Shown here piece by piece: positions 1 through 7,326 of a stretch of DNA of 64,000 nt (position 1 is the stretch's first letter; each line of letters starts with the position of its first letter). Under the pieces are notes generated by a model, which saw only the letters and a list, made by a program, of their open reading frames with translations, ran no database searches and was not told the DNA's origin. The position numbers and the translations under genes were made by a program. The DNA is from Deltaproteobacteria bacterium (GTDB taxonomy: Bacteria > Myxococcota > Myxococcia > SLRQ01): positions 14,940 to 78,939 of the forward strand of contig JARGFU010000015.1 in the NCBI GenBank assembly GCA_029210625.1. Reading direction: 5' to 3'.

Positions 1-109
1 CCCGGCAGGGGCACCGCGCCCGGGGCTCCCGCTGGCGGCGGACCTCCCGGCAGGGGCACCGCGCCCGGGGCTCCCGCTGGCGGCGGACCTCCCGGCAGGG
101 GCACCGCGC
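1..109. repeat. 45-bp in-frame tandem repeat
   Basis: Bases 1-45 and 46-90 are identical, and 91-109 begins a third copy. On the minus strand each unit encodes 15 residues of the Pro/Gly linker of the zinc-ribbon protein. The array continues beyond the window edge. Because the unit is a multiple of three, copy-number change would alter linker length without breaking the frame. Confidence 0.95.
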
Positions 110-272
110 CGGCGTCGGGCGCCGGTCCTCCCCCGGGCAGTGGCACGGCCGCGGTGGGGTTCACCGGGAAGGTCGTGGTGCACTGGGGGCACTTGAGGGT
201 CAGTCCCCCGGGGGGGATCTTCGCCTCGTCGATCTCGTACGTCGCCGGGCAGGACGGGCAGGATACATGCAT
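1..272 (-). CDS. Zinc-ribbon (MJ0042-type) protein, N-terminal part, runs off the left edge
   Basis: Translating the minus strand from the ATG at 272 gives a protein that starts MHVSCPSCPATYEIDE and carries two CxxC pairs (Cys5/Cys8 and CPQC about 20 residues later). This is the MJ0042/zinc-ribbon module that opens many large proteins of myxobacteria. After residue ~40 the protein turns into a Pro/Gly/Ala-rich linker built from a 15-residue unit (core AVPLPGGPPPAG). The frame is still open at base 1, so the C-terminal part and the function are unseen. The same zinc-ribbon plus disordered linker layout recurs in the gene at 8773-10626, which ends in TPRs, so a similar membrane-anchored scaffold is possible but is inference. 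It is divergent from the operon starting at 438. Confidence 0.8.
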   Translation of the reverse strand, partial: MHVSCPSCPATYEIDEAKIPPGGLTLKCPQCTTTFPVNPTAAVPLPGGGPAPDAGAVPLPGGPPPAGAPGAVPLPGGPPPAGAPGAVPLP

Positions 273-437
273 GGCAAAGGTGCGGCGGACGCAGTTATCG
301 CGCTCTTCCGCCAGATCGGGACGCTACCACCGGCGTCGAGGCGGGAGCAACAAACCCTTGCCCCCGGGGCGCCCAGCGCGGCCCGGACGCCTCGCGGGCC
401 GTTCCAAGGAGAGCGGCCCTGTGGGAGAAACCCGGCC

Positions 438-1781
438 GTGACTCCTTCTTCCCCCGGGGCCCCGGCCCCCGTCGCCATCATCGGCGCCGGCCTCACCGGT
501 CTCGCCTGCGGGCTCGAGCTGGCCGCGGCCGGTCGCGAGCATCGCATCTACGAGGCCTCCGCCACGGTCGGCGGCCTCGCGCGCTCCGAGGTGATCGAGG
601 GCTACACCTTCGACGCCACCGGGCACTGGATGCACCTGCGGGACCCCGAGATCCGCCGCCTGGTCGAGGAGGTCCTCGGGGAGAACAAGACCTGGGTCGA
701 GCGCTCGGCGGCGATCTGGCTGGGGGATCGCTTCGTCCCCTACCCCTTCCAGACCAACGTCTGGGCGCTCCCCCTCGCCGACCGGCGCGACTGCCTGCGG
801 GGCCTCCTGCGCGCGCGCGACCGGCGGGCCGCCGGAGAGGCGCCGCCCCGGACCTTCCGCGACTTCGTCTACGAGAGCCTGGGCGAGGGGATCGCCGAGC
901 GCTTCATGATCCCCTACAACCGCAAGCTCTGGGGGGTCGAGCTCGAGGAGCTCTCCCTGGACTGGATCGGCCGCTTCGTCCCCCAGCCCAGCGACGAGGA
1001 GCTGATGCTCGGCTGCCTCGGCCCGCCCGAGGAGGATCGCGGCTACAACGCCCGCTTCCTCTACCCCCGGGAGGGGGGCATCCAGGCCCTCCCCGACGGC
1101 CTCGCCGCCCGCCTCCCGGCCTCGCCGCTCCTCTCCACCGCGGTGGTGGCGGTGGATCCGGCGAAGAAGAAGCTCTACCTCGCCGAGGGCAGCGAGGTGC
1201 CCTACGAGGCGCTGGTGAGCACCATGGCCCTGCCGCGGCTCGTCTCGATCTGCGAGGGGGTCCCCGACGCGGTCCGGGAGGCCGCCGGGCGCCTGCGGGC
1301 CACGCACGTCACCTACGCGAGCCTCGGGGTCCGCCAGCGGCTCCCGCGGCCCACGCCGCCCCACCACTGGGTCTACTTCCCCGAGGAGCGCTTCCCCTTC
1401 TACCGGGCCGGCTGCGCCTCGGCGGCCGTGCCGAGCCTCGCGCCCGAGCAGTGCGCCTCCTTTTACATCGAGTTCTCCCACCACGCCGACACCCCGCCCG
1501 CCGACGCCGCGGCGATCGCCGAGGCGGGCCTGCGCGAGGTCGGCCTGGTCCACCCCGACGATCCGGTGGAGGTCGCCTCGGTGCGCACCCTGGAGAACGC
1601 CTACGTGATCCACGACGAGGACCACGCCCGGGCCCGGGCGGCCGTCCTCGACTGGCTCTCGCCGCTGTCCATCCACTCCGTCGGGCGCTATGGAAGGTGG
1701 GAGTACGCCTCCATGGAAGACGCCCTCCTCGCCGGCCGCCACGCGGCCCGCGTGATCCTCGACGAGACCTCGAGCCGATGA
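438..1781 (+). CDS. FAD-dependent oxidoreductase of the amine-oxidase / protoporphyrinogen-oxidase-like family
   Basis: The protein (447 aa from the GTG at 438) opens with the dinucleotide-binding Rossmann motif VAIIGAGLTGLACG followed ~20 residues later by an acidic strand end (YEASATVGGLARS), the layout of FAD enzymes of the protoporphyrinogen oxidase/UDP-galactopyranose mutase group. A GHWMH segment around residue 60 and NRKLWGVE near residue 160 are typical of the NAD(P)-binding amine-oxidase-like proteins found in polysaccharide clusters. I chose GTG 438 because GGGAGA lies ~10 bases upstream and the FAD motif begins right after; an in-frame ATG at 267 would add a non-conserved tail overlapping the divergent gene. 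It ends inside the start codon of the glycosyltransferase, so the two are co-translated. The real substrate (sugar nucleotide, carotenoid-like lipid or other) cannot be told from sequence. Confidence 0.82.
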   Translation: MTPSSPGAPAPVAIIGAGLTGLACGLELAAAGREHRIYEASATVGGLARSEVIEGYTFDATGHWMHLRDPEIRRLVEEVLGENKTWVERSAAIWLGDRFVPYPFQTNVWALPLADRRDCLRGLLRARDRRAAGEAPPRTFRDFVYESLGEGIAERFMIPYNRKLWGVELEELSLDWIGRFVPQPSDEELMLGCLGPPEEDRGYNARFLYPREGGIQALPDGLAARLPASPLLSTAVVAVDPAKKKLYLAEGSEVPYEALVSTMALPRLVSICEGVPDAVREAAGRLRATHVTYASLGVRQRLPRPTPPHHWVYFPEERFPFYRAGCASAAVPSLAPEQCASFYIEFSHHADTPPADAAAIAEAGLREVGLVHPDDPVEVASVRTLENAYVIHDEDHARARAAVLDWLSPLSIHSVGRYGRWEYASMEDALLAGRHAARVILDETSSR

Positions 1782-2506
1782 CGAAGCCGAAGAACGAAAC
1801 CCCGGAGATCACGATCGTGATCCCCGTCTACAACGAGGCCGGGCTGGTCGTCCCCGCCGCCGAGGAGCTGGTCGAGCGGCTGCAGGCCGACGGCGTCTCC
1901 TTCGAGCTGATCCTGGCGGAGAACGGCTCCACCGACGGCACCGCCGCGCTGCTGGCCGACCTCGAGGCGCGCCTCGCGCCGGTGCGCGCGCTCCACCTCG
2001 ACCGGCCCGACTACGGCGCCGCCCTGCGGATGGGCATCCTGGAGGCCCGGGGCAAGTACGTGGTCTGCGAGGAGATCGACATCTGCGACGTCGACTTCCA
2101 CCGCCGGGCCCTCTCCCTGCTGCGCGACGACGACGCCGACTTCATCGTGGGCTCCAAGGCCGCGCGGGGCTCGGGCGATCACCGCCCGATCTACCGGCGG
2201 GCCGCCACCCGCGTGATGAGCGGGCTGCTCCGGGCCGGCCTCGGCTTCCGTGGCACCGACACCCACGGCCTGAAGGCCTTCCACCGCCTGCGCGTGAGGC
2301 CGGTGGTCGAGCGCTGCGTGGTGACCCGGGACCTCTTCGCCAGCGAGCTGGTGATCCGCGCCCAGCGCATGGGCCTGCGGGTGCAGGAGATCCCGGTGGA
2401 CATCCAGGAGAAGCGCCCGCCCTCGGTGCAGCTGATCCGCCGGGTCCCCGGCGTGTTCCGCAACCTCGGAGAGCTGATCTGGGTGATCCGGGTGAAGGGC
2501 GAATGA
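1778..2506 (+). CDS. Glycosyltransferase family 2 (dolichol-phosphate-mannose-synthase-like)
   Basis: The 242-aa product has the GT-A fold start ITIVIPVYNEAG, the nucleotide-sugar loop AENGSTDGT, and a DYGAALRMGI segment followed by the acidic CDVDFH stretch where the metal-binding DxD-type residues sit. It lacks the transmembrane C-terminus of longer GT2 enzymes and would act at the cytoplasmic membrane on a lipid or nucleotide-linked acceptor. ATG 1778 overlaps the stop of the upstream oxidoreductase by four bases (ATGA) and its own stop overlaps the next gene's start in the same way. Acceptor and sugar are unknown; position in the operon suggests a step in the same glycoconjugate pathway. 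Confidence 0.88.
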   Translation: MTKPKNETPEITIVIPVYNEAGLVVPAAEELVERLQADGVSFELILAENGSTDGTAALLADLEARLAPVRALHLDRPDYGAALRMGILEARGKYVVCEEIDICDVDFHRRALSLLRDDDADFIVGSKAARGSGDHRPIYRRAATRVMSGLLRAGLGFRGTDTHGLKAFHRLRVRPVVERCVVTRDLFASELVIRAQRMGLRVQEIPVDIQEKRPPSVQLIRRVPGVFRNLGELIWVIRVKGE

Positions 2507-3447
2507 GCGAGCGCCTCGCCTGCGTCTCCATCGATCTCGACGGGCTCGACTGCTACGCGCGGATCTTCGCCCTGCACCTGCCGCCCCGCGCGGGCCCCGA
2601 TCCCCTCCACACCGTGGCGGTCCACCGCTTCGGGGAGCTCCTGGCCGAGGCCGACCTGCCGGGCACGGCCTTCGTGATCGGCTCGAGCCTCACCGACTCC
2701 CTCGCCCGCAAGGCGATCGCCGAGCTGCACCGGGCCGGCCACGAGCTGGGCAACCACAGCTTCGAGCACGACTACCGGCTCTCGCTCCGCTCGCTCGCCG
2801 AGATGCGTCAGGAGGTCGAGGCCGGCGCCGAGGCGATCGCCGGGCTCACCGGCGAGCGGCCGGTGGGCTTCCGCGCCCCCGGCTACAACCTCTCCGCCGG
2901 GCTGCTGCAGGCGGTGCGCGAGAGCGGCGCCACCTACGACACCTCCCTCTTCCCCTCGGCGCCCTACCTCGCCGCGCGGGGGCTGGTCCTCGGCGCGATG
3001 GCCCTCGGTGGCCGCCCCTCGGCCAGCCACGCGGGGCCGCCGGCCGCCCTCCTGGCCCCGCGGGGGCCCTACCGACCCCACCCCCGCCGCTTCTGGCAGC
3101 CGCGCTTCGGCGGGGGAGGCCCCGAGGCGCAGCTGCTCGAGCTGCCGATCACGGTCTGGCCCCTGCTGGGCCTCCCCTTCATCGGGGGCACCCTCACCAC
3201 CCTGCCCTGGCGGCTGGTGCGGGAGGGCCTGCGGGCCCTGCGCCGGCGCCCCTTCCTCAACCTCGAGCTGCACGCCCTCGACCTGCTGGACCGCAGCGAC
3301 GGCCTGCCGCCCGAGCTGGCCCGGCGGCAGCGCGATCTGATGGTCCCCGCCCGGGAGAAGGCGCGCCGCCTGCGCGAGGTGCTCGCGTGGATGAAGCGCG
3401 ATCACGAGATCGTCCGGCTGGATGAGGCCGCCCAAAGGATGGCTTGA
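2503..3447 (+). CDS. Polysaccharide deacetylase (NodB-homology, CE4)
   Basis: The 314-aa protein carries the CE4 metal-site motifs in order: motif 1 with the paired acids SIDLDG near residue 8, motif 2 NHSFEHD around residue 85 (the H-x3-H zinc ligands), and motif 3 GFRAPGYN around residue 125. CE4 enzymes remove N- or O-acetyl groups from polysaccharides or glycolipids. There is no signal peptide, so it probably acts in the cytoplasm on a lipid-linked intermediate rather than on an exported polymer. Start ATG overlaps the upstream stop by 4 bases. The C-terminal third (after residue ~150) is less typical and contains a hydrophobic stretch (VWPLLGLPFIGG) that may contact membrane. Confidence 0.88.
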   Translation: MSERLACVSIDLDGLDCYARIFALHLPPRAGPDPLHTVAVHRFGELLAEADLPGTAFVIGSSLTDSLARKAIAELHRAGHELGNHSFEHDYRLSLRSLAEMRQEVEAGAEAIAGLTGERPVGFRAPGYNLSAGLLQAVRESGATYDTSLFPSAPYLAARGLVLGAMALGGRPSASHAGPPAALLAPRGPYRPHPRRFWQPRFGGGGPEAQLLELPITVWPLLGLPFIGGTLTTLPWRLVREGLRALRRRPFLNLELHALDLLDRSDGLPPELARRQRDLMVPAREKARRLREVLAWMKRDHEIVRLDEAAQRMA

Positions 3448-3488
3448 GCGCGAGTCGACTTTTCGGGCACTCTTGGTCCTCGAAGCCA

Positions 3489-4417
3489 TGGCCGGAAGGG
3501 ACCTCACCCGGGCGCTCGTGCCCACCCGCCCCTCTCCGCGCGGAGTGCGCCGCGGCCTTCAGGATCGTCTCAAGCGGAAGATGATCGACTGGACCCTCTC
3601 CCAGGGCGGCGACGACCTGGAGGAGCGGGTCAAGAAGCTCCCCTGGCACCAGCTCAACGAGTTCGGGCTCGATCCCTACGGCCTCGATCCCGAGTTCGTG
3701 ATCGCGGCCATCGCGCCGATCGTCTGGCTCTACCGCAACTACTTCCGGGTCGAGGCCGTCGGCGCCGAGAACATCCCCGACGGCCGGGTCTTCCTGATCG
3801 GCAACCACTCCGGGCAGATCCCGATCGACGCGGCGATGGTCGGCATCGCCTCCTTCCTGGAGGCCGATCCCCCGCGGATCATCCGGGCGATGTTCGAGAA
3901 GTGGGTCCCCACTCTCCCCTACATCTCCATCGCCTTCGCCCGCCTCGGCCAGGTCGTGGGCACCCCGGAGAACGCCCGCCGCCTGCTGGAGCAGGGCGAG
4001 GCCATCCTCGCCTTCCCCGAGGGCGTGCGCGGCATCTCCAAGCCCATCCAGCAGCGCTACCAGCTCGCCGAGTTCGGCCTGGGCTTCATGCGCCTGGCCC
4101 TCGAGACGAAGACGCCGATCGTCCCCATCGCCGTGGTCGGCGCCGAGGAGCAGATCATCTCGGTGGGCAACGTGAAGAGCCTGGGCAAGCTCATCGGCAT
4201 GCCCGCCCTGCCCGTGATCCCCCAGCTGATGGTGCCCTTCCTCGGCTGGCTTCCCCTGCCCACCAAGTACCGGATCTACTTCGGTGAGCCCCTCGAGTTC
4301 CGCGGCAACCCCGACGACGAGGACGCGGTGATCGAGGAGAAGGTCCGGGTGGTGAAGAACACGATCCAGACGATGCTGCGGGACGGCCTGCGCAAGCGGG
4401 AGTCGATCTTCTTCTAG
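3489..4417 (+). CDS. Lysophospholipid acyltransferase family protein (PlsC-like)
   Basis: The protein contains the acyltransferase motif block GNHSGQIPIDA (catalytic His; His-to-Asp spacing is six residues rather than the usual four), an FPEGVRG motif III ~100 residues later and IVPIAVVGAEEQ as motif IV, in the order expected of 1-acylglycerol-3-phosphate-type acyltransferases. It would transfer an acyl chain onto a lipid or glycolipid at the inner membrane face. An in-frame ATG at 3422 overlaps the deacetylase by 26 bases, but codons 3422-3488 have unusually many A/T third positions, so I prefer ATG 3489 (309 aa); neither start has a clear SD, and ATG 3584 is a further option. Membership of the five-gene operon suggests acylation of the same product. 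Confidence 0.82.
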
Positions 4418-4419
4418 CC

Positions 4420-5370
4420 ATGAGCGCGGCAACCAAGGACAAGCAGCCCGCGGTGGTGATCACCGGCATCTCGGGCAACCTCGGCCGGACGATCGCCCGG
4501 ATCCTCCACCGGGACGAGCGGGTGGTCGGCATCGACCGCCGCCCCTTCCGGGGCAAGCCCAAGGACATCGCCCTCCACCGCCTCGACATCCGGCGAAAGA
4601 AGACCGGCGACATCTTCCGGCGCGAACCGATCAAGGCCCTGGTCCACATGGGCATCATCCACGACCCGCGCCTCTCCCCCGAGGAGCACCACAGCTTCAA
4701 CGTGGTGGGTACCCAGCGGATCCTGGAGTACTGCGTGAAGCACGGGGTCAAGAAGGTCATCGTGCTCTCCTCGGCCAACGTCTACGGGCCGGATCCGGAC
4801 AACTCGAACTTCCTCACCGAGGAGTCGCCCCTGCGCGCCGCCGTGCGCCACGGCGACGTGCGCGACCTGGTCGAGGTCGACATGTACGCCCAGAGCTTCT
4901 TCTGGCGGCACCCCGAGGTCGAGACCGTCGTCCTGCGGCCGGTGCACATCGTCGGCCCGAGCGTGAAGAACGCGCCCTCGAACTACCTGCGCCTCAAGCG
5001 CCCCTGGCTGATGGCCGGCTTCGACCCCAACGTGCAGCTCATCCACCAGGAGGACGTCGCCCGGGCGATCTGCGCGGCCCTCGAGCCCGGGGTGCGCGGC
5101 GTCTTCAACGTGGTGGGCCCCGGCGTCGCGCCCCTCTCCCGCATCCTGAAGATGCTGGGGCGGCGCTCCATCCCGGTGCCCCACTTCGCCGCAGGGCCGA
5201 TGCTCGAGCGGCTCTGGAAGCTGCGCCTGACCAGCTTCCCGCCCCCCGAGCTCGACCACATCCGCTACCTCTGCGTGGTCGACGGCAGCGCCTTCCAGGC
5301 CGCGACGGGCTTCACGCCCTCCAAGACCTTCCTCGACACCGTCCTCTCGGTCGACGGCCCGCGCCTCTGA
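4420..5370 (+). CDS. NAD-dependent epimerase/dehydratase (extended SDR)
   Basis: The 316-aa protein begins after a short lysine-rich stretch with VVITGISGNLGRTIA, a GxxGxxG-type NAD(P)-binding motif of extended short-chain dehydrogenases. A VLSSANVYG segment supplies the Ser/Tyr neighbourhood of the active site, although the canonical YxxxK is altered (DMYAQS follows where YxxxK is expected), so catalysis may deviate. It starts two bases after the acyltransferase stop and closes the operon. Family members act on nucleotide sugars or lipid-linked sugars; the substrate here is unknown. Confidence 0.82.
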   Translation: MSAATKDKQPAVVITGISGNLGRTIARILHRDERVVGIDRRPFRGKPKDIALHRLDIRRKKTGDIFRREPIKALVHMGIIHDPRLSPEEHHSFNVVGTQRILEYCVKHGVKKVIVLSSANVYGPDPDNSNFLTEESPLRAAVRHGDVRDLVEVDMYAQSFFWRHPEVETVVLRPVHIVGPSVKNAPSNYLRLKRPWLMAGFDPNVQLIHQEDVARAICAALEPGVRGVFNVVGPGVAPLSRILKMLGRRSIPVPHFAAGPMLERLWKLRLTSFPPPELDHIRYLCVVDGSAFQAATGFTPSKTFLDTVLSVDGPRL

Positions 5371-5385
5371 CGAGCGCGGCCGGCG

Positions 5386-6108
5386 CTACTCGCAGACCGC
5401 CCCGGCGGCCAGGTAGTCGCAGTAGCAGGGCCACTCGCTCCCGCCGCCGTCCGCCGTCGGGCAGACGCCGCCGCCCTCGGGGGGCAGCTCCGGGGCGCAG
5501 GCCACGGGCAGAGCGTTCGAGGTCCAGCCGCCGTCCGACATCTCGGCGGTGAGGTGATCACAGCAGGCGCCCAGCTCGCTTCGACCCCCCAGGTCCTCGA
5601 CCAGGAAGTAGCGGGCCTCGGAGGAGGCCACCAGGTTCCGGCTCTCGTCCCAGGCCCAGATCACGAACCAGTAGTCGCCCGGCGCGAGCGGCGGCGCGGT
5701 GGTGTTCCAGTCGGGGAGGTCCCGATCGCCGGGCTCGACCCCGTCGTCCCAGTGCAGGCGCCCGACGTCGGAGCGGGTGCCCCCCGTCATCCAGGTCCAG
5801 ATCGGTGAGGGGCTGACCACGCTCCCCTCCCGCGTGGGCTCGTCGGCGAAGATGGCCGCGTAGACCCGGCGCTGGCCGGAGGGGGTCCAGGTGAAGGCCA
5901 CCCGGGTCGCGTCGTTCGGGAAGCGATGGCAGCGCAGGGGCTGCTGCAAGGGGATGAGCGAGGTGCCGGCGACGAAGGGGGTCGCGGGCCACCAGGCGTC
6001 GTCGAAGAAGGCGCCGAGGTCGCGATCGCCTCCCGAGCCGTCGAAATCCCCCGGCGCGCTGATGGCGCAGCCGGCGAAGACCAGCGCGCAGATCACCAGC
6101 AAGTTCAC
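5386..6108 (-). CDS. Putative lipoprotein, unknown function
   Basis: Read from the GTG at 6108 the 240-aa product starts MNLLVICALVFAGC, a short signal peptide with a lipobox ending at Cys14, so it is probably a lipid-anchored envelope protein. The mature part contains many Asp/Trp residues, a beta-rich region resembling a fibronectin-type or Ig-like module (TFAWTPSGQRRVYAAIF region, FVIWAWDES) and a Cys-containing C-terminus ending in CDYLAAGAVCE. I do not recognise the family. It starts 11 bases downstream of the stop of the next gene on the same strand (6119-7261), so the two are likely one transcript. Longer upstream in-frame extensions run into that gene and are not credible. Confidence 0.7.
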   Translation of the reverse strand: MNLLVICALVFAGCAISAPGDFDGSGGDRDLGAFFDDAWWPATPFVAGTSLIPLQQPLRCHRFPNDATRVAFTWTPSGQRRVYAAIFADEPTREGSVVSPSPIWTWMTGGTRSDVGRLHWDDGVEPGDRDLPDWNTTAPPLAPGDYWFVIWAWDESRNLVASSEARYFLVEDLGGRSELGACCDHLTAEMSDGGWTSNALPVACAPELPPEGGGVCPTADGGGSEWPCYCDYLAAGAVCE

Positions 6109-6118
6109 GCAGCGGCGC

Positions 6119-7261
6119 TCAGATCGCACGGCGCAGCACCCCCATGATGAAGAAGCCATCGATACCTCCTCGCTCCACCGCTCCCACCACCGCGGGGGGT
6201 GGCTCGTCGGCCACCGGGATGTCCCGGTCGACGATGTCGTCGATCTTCGGCCCGACGAGCCCGCCGGCCTCGATCGCGAAGCCGATGCGGGAGCGCGGGA
6301 AGAAGCGCAGCCCCGCGCCCAGGGTCGCGTAGGCGCCATAGCGCTGCCCGCCGGTCGCCACCAGCCACTCCGGCGGCGCCACCGCGCGGGAGCGGGCCCT
6401 CACCCGCATCACGCCCAGCTCGGCGGTGACGTAGGGCCGGGCCCAGACGCCCCCGGCCTCCGGCCAGCGCAGGAGCAGGCCGCCCCGGACGGTGGAGAGC
6501 TCGATGCGCTCGGTGTAGTCCCCGAAGAGATCCTTCCAGGTCACCTGGGAGGGGCTCACCCCGGTGGCCAGGCGCAGACCGAAGCCGAAGGTGCCGGAGC
6601 GGAAGGCGTAGCCGAGCTGGAGCACCGGGCCGGCCTGCGTGCTCCCGGGGGTGGGCTCGCCCACCGCGGGGTTCTGCTCCGGATAGCTCACCAGGCGCAG
6701 GGCCGCGCCGATCTCCAGGGTCTCCTCGGCCCAGGCCACCTGGCGCTTGGAGCGGGGCTTCCAGGTCGCGTCCACCAGATCGAAGGCGGCCCGCCGCGTC
6801 AGCTCGAGCACCTCGTCGGCCGAGGCCGAGCCCACCGCCACGTCGCGGAGCACCTGGGCCGTGGTGGCGTCGATGCGCTTGAGGCGCACCTGGGTGACCC
6901 GATCGACGTGGATCGAGGAGCCGGTGACGATCTGCTCGGCGCCGAGGGCGCCGGCGATCTGGGTGAGGCAGCCCTCGTCCTCGCAGCCGAGCAGCTGGCG
7001 CTGGGCCTCGAGGCCGAGGAGGGAGCGCACGTCGTCCTGGGAGACGACGTGGAAGCGCCCGGTGTCCCGCAGGGCGCCGGCGACCTCCTCCGCGATCAAG
7101 GCCGAGAGCTTGGGCGGCGTCCCCCGCGAGAGCAGGTCCATCACCAGCAGGCGGGGGAGCTCCTCTCCCTTGCCCTCCTGTGCACCGGAGGCGGCGGCGG
7201 GCGCGCCGGCCAGCGCCAGGAGCAGCGACAGCGCGAGGCACGTGCGGGAGGGTGAGAGCAC
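6119..7261 (-). CDS. Exported protein: CsgG/LpoB-like N-domain plus outer-membrane beta-barrel-like C-domain
   Basis: From GTG 7261 the product is 380 aa and begins with a good Sec signal peptide (LALSLLLALAGAPAAAS). Residues ~30-160 (LLVMDLLSRG, IAEEVAGALRDTGRFHVVS, GAEQIVTGSSI) follow the pattern of CsgG/FlgO/TolB-N-like domains that bind in the periplasm at the outer membrane. The C-terminal half is a run of alternating hydrophobic strands with Gly/aromatic residues ending in GGIDGFFIMGVLRRAI, as in small outer-membrane barrels. A second possible start is GTG 7297, which has an AGAGAGGGG sequence nine bases upstream, but its extra codons look non-coding. The gene is divergent from 7327-8733, itself a barrel-type protein. 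Function unknown. Confidence 0.72.
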   Translation of the reverse strand: MLSPSRTCLALSLLLALAGAPAAASGAQEGKGEELPRLLVMDLLSRGTPPKLSALIAEEVAGALRDTGRFHVVSQDDVRSLLGLEAQRQLLGCEDEGCLTQIAGALGAEQIVTGSSIHVDRVTQVRLKRIDATTAQVLRDVAVGSASADEVLELTRRAAFDLVDATWKPRSKRQVAWAEETLEIGAALRLVSYPEQNPAVGEPTPGSTQAGPVLQLGYAFRSGTFGFGLRLATGVSPSQVTWKDLFGDYTERIELSTVRGGLLLRWPEAGGVWARPYVTAELGVMRVRARSRAVAPPEWLVATGGQRYGAYATLGAGLRFFPRSRIGFAIEAGGLVGPKIDDIVDRDIPVADEPPPAVVGAVERGGIDGFFIMGVLRRAI

Positions 7262-7290
7262 GAGAAAAAGGATATCGCGTCCCGGGGCGT

Positions 7291-7320
7291 TTGACACTCG
7301 ATGGAACCCCTCTCTACGAT
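7291..7320 (+). promoter_or_regulatory. Sigma70-type promoter in the divergent region, for the gene at 7327
   Basis: TTGACA at 7291-7296 is followed after 18 bases by TACGAT at 7315-7320. Transcription would start close to 7327, which is the A of the ATG, so the message may be leaderless. This is sequence matching only. Confidence 0.55.
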
Positions 7321-7326
7321 CGAGGG

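Noticed and set aside
3422-3488. N-terminal extension of the acyltransferase from ATG 3422
   Set aside because: Third-position base use is unlike the rest of the gene and it overlaps the deacetylase by 26 bases; kept only as an alternative start.
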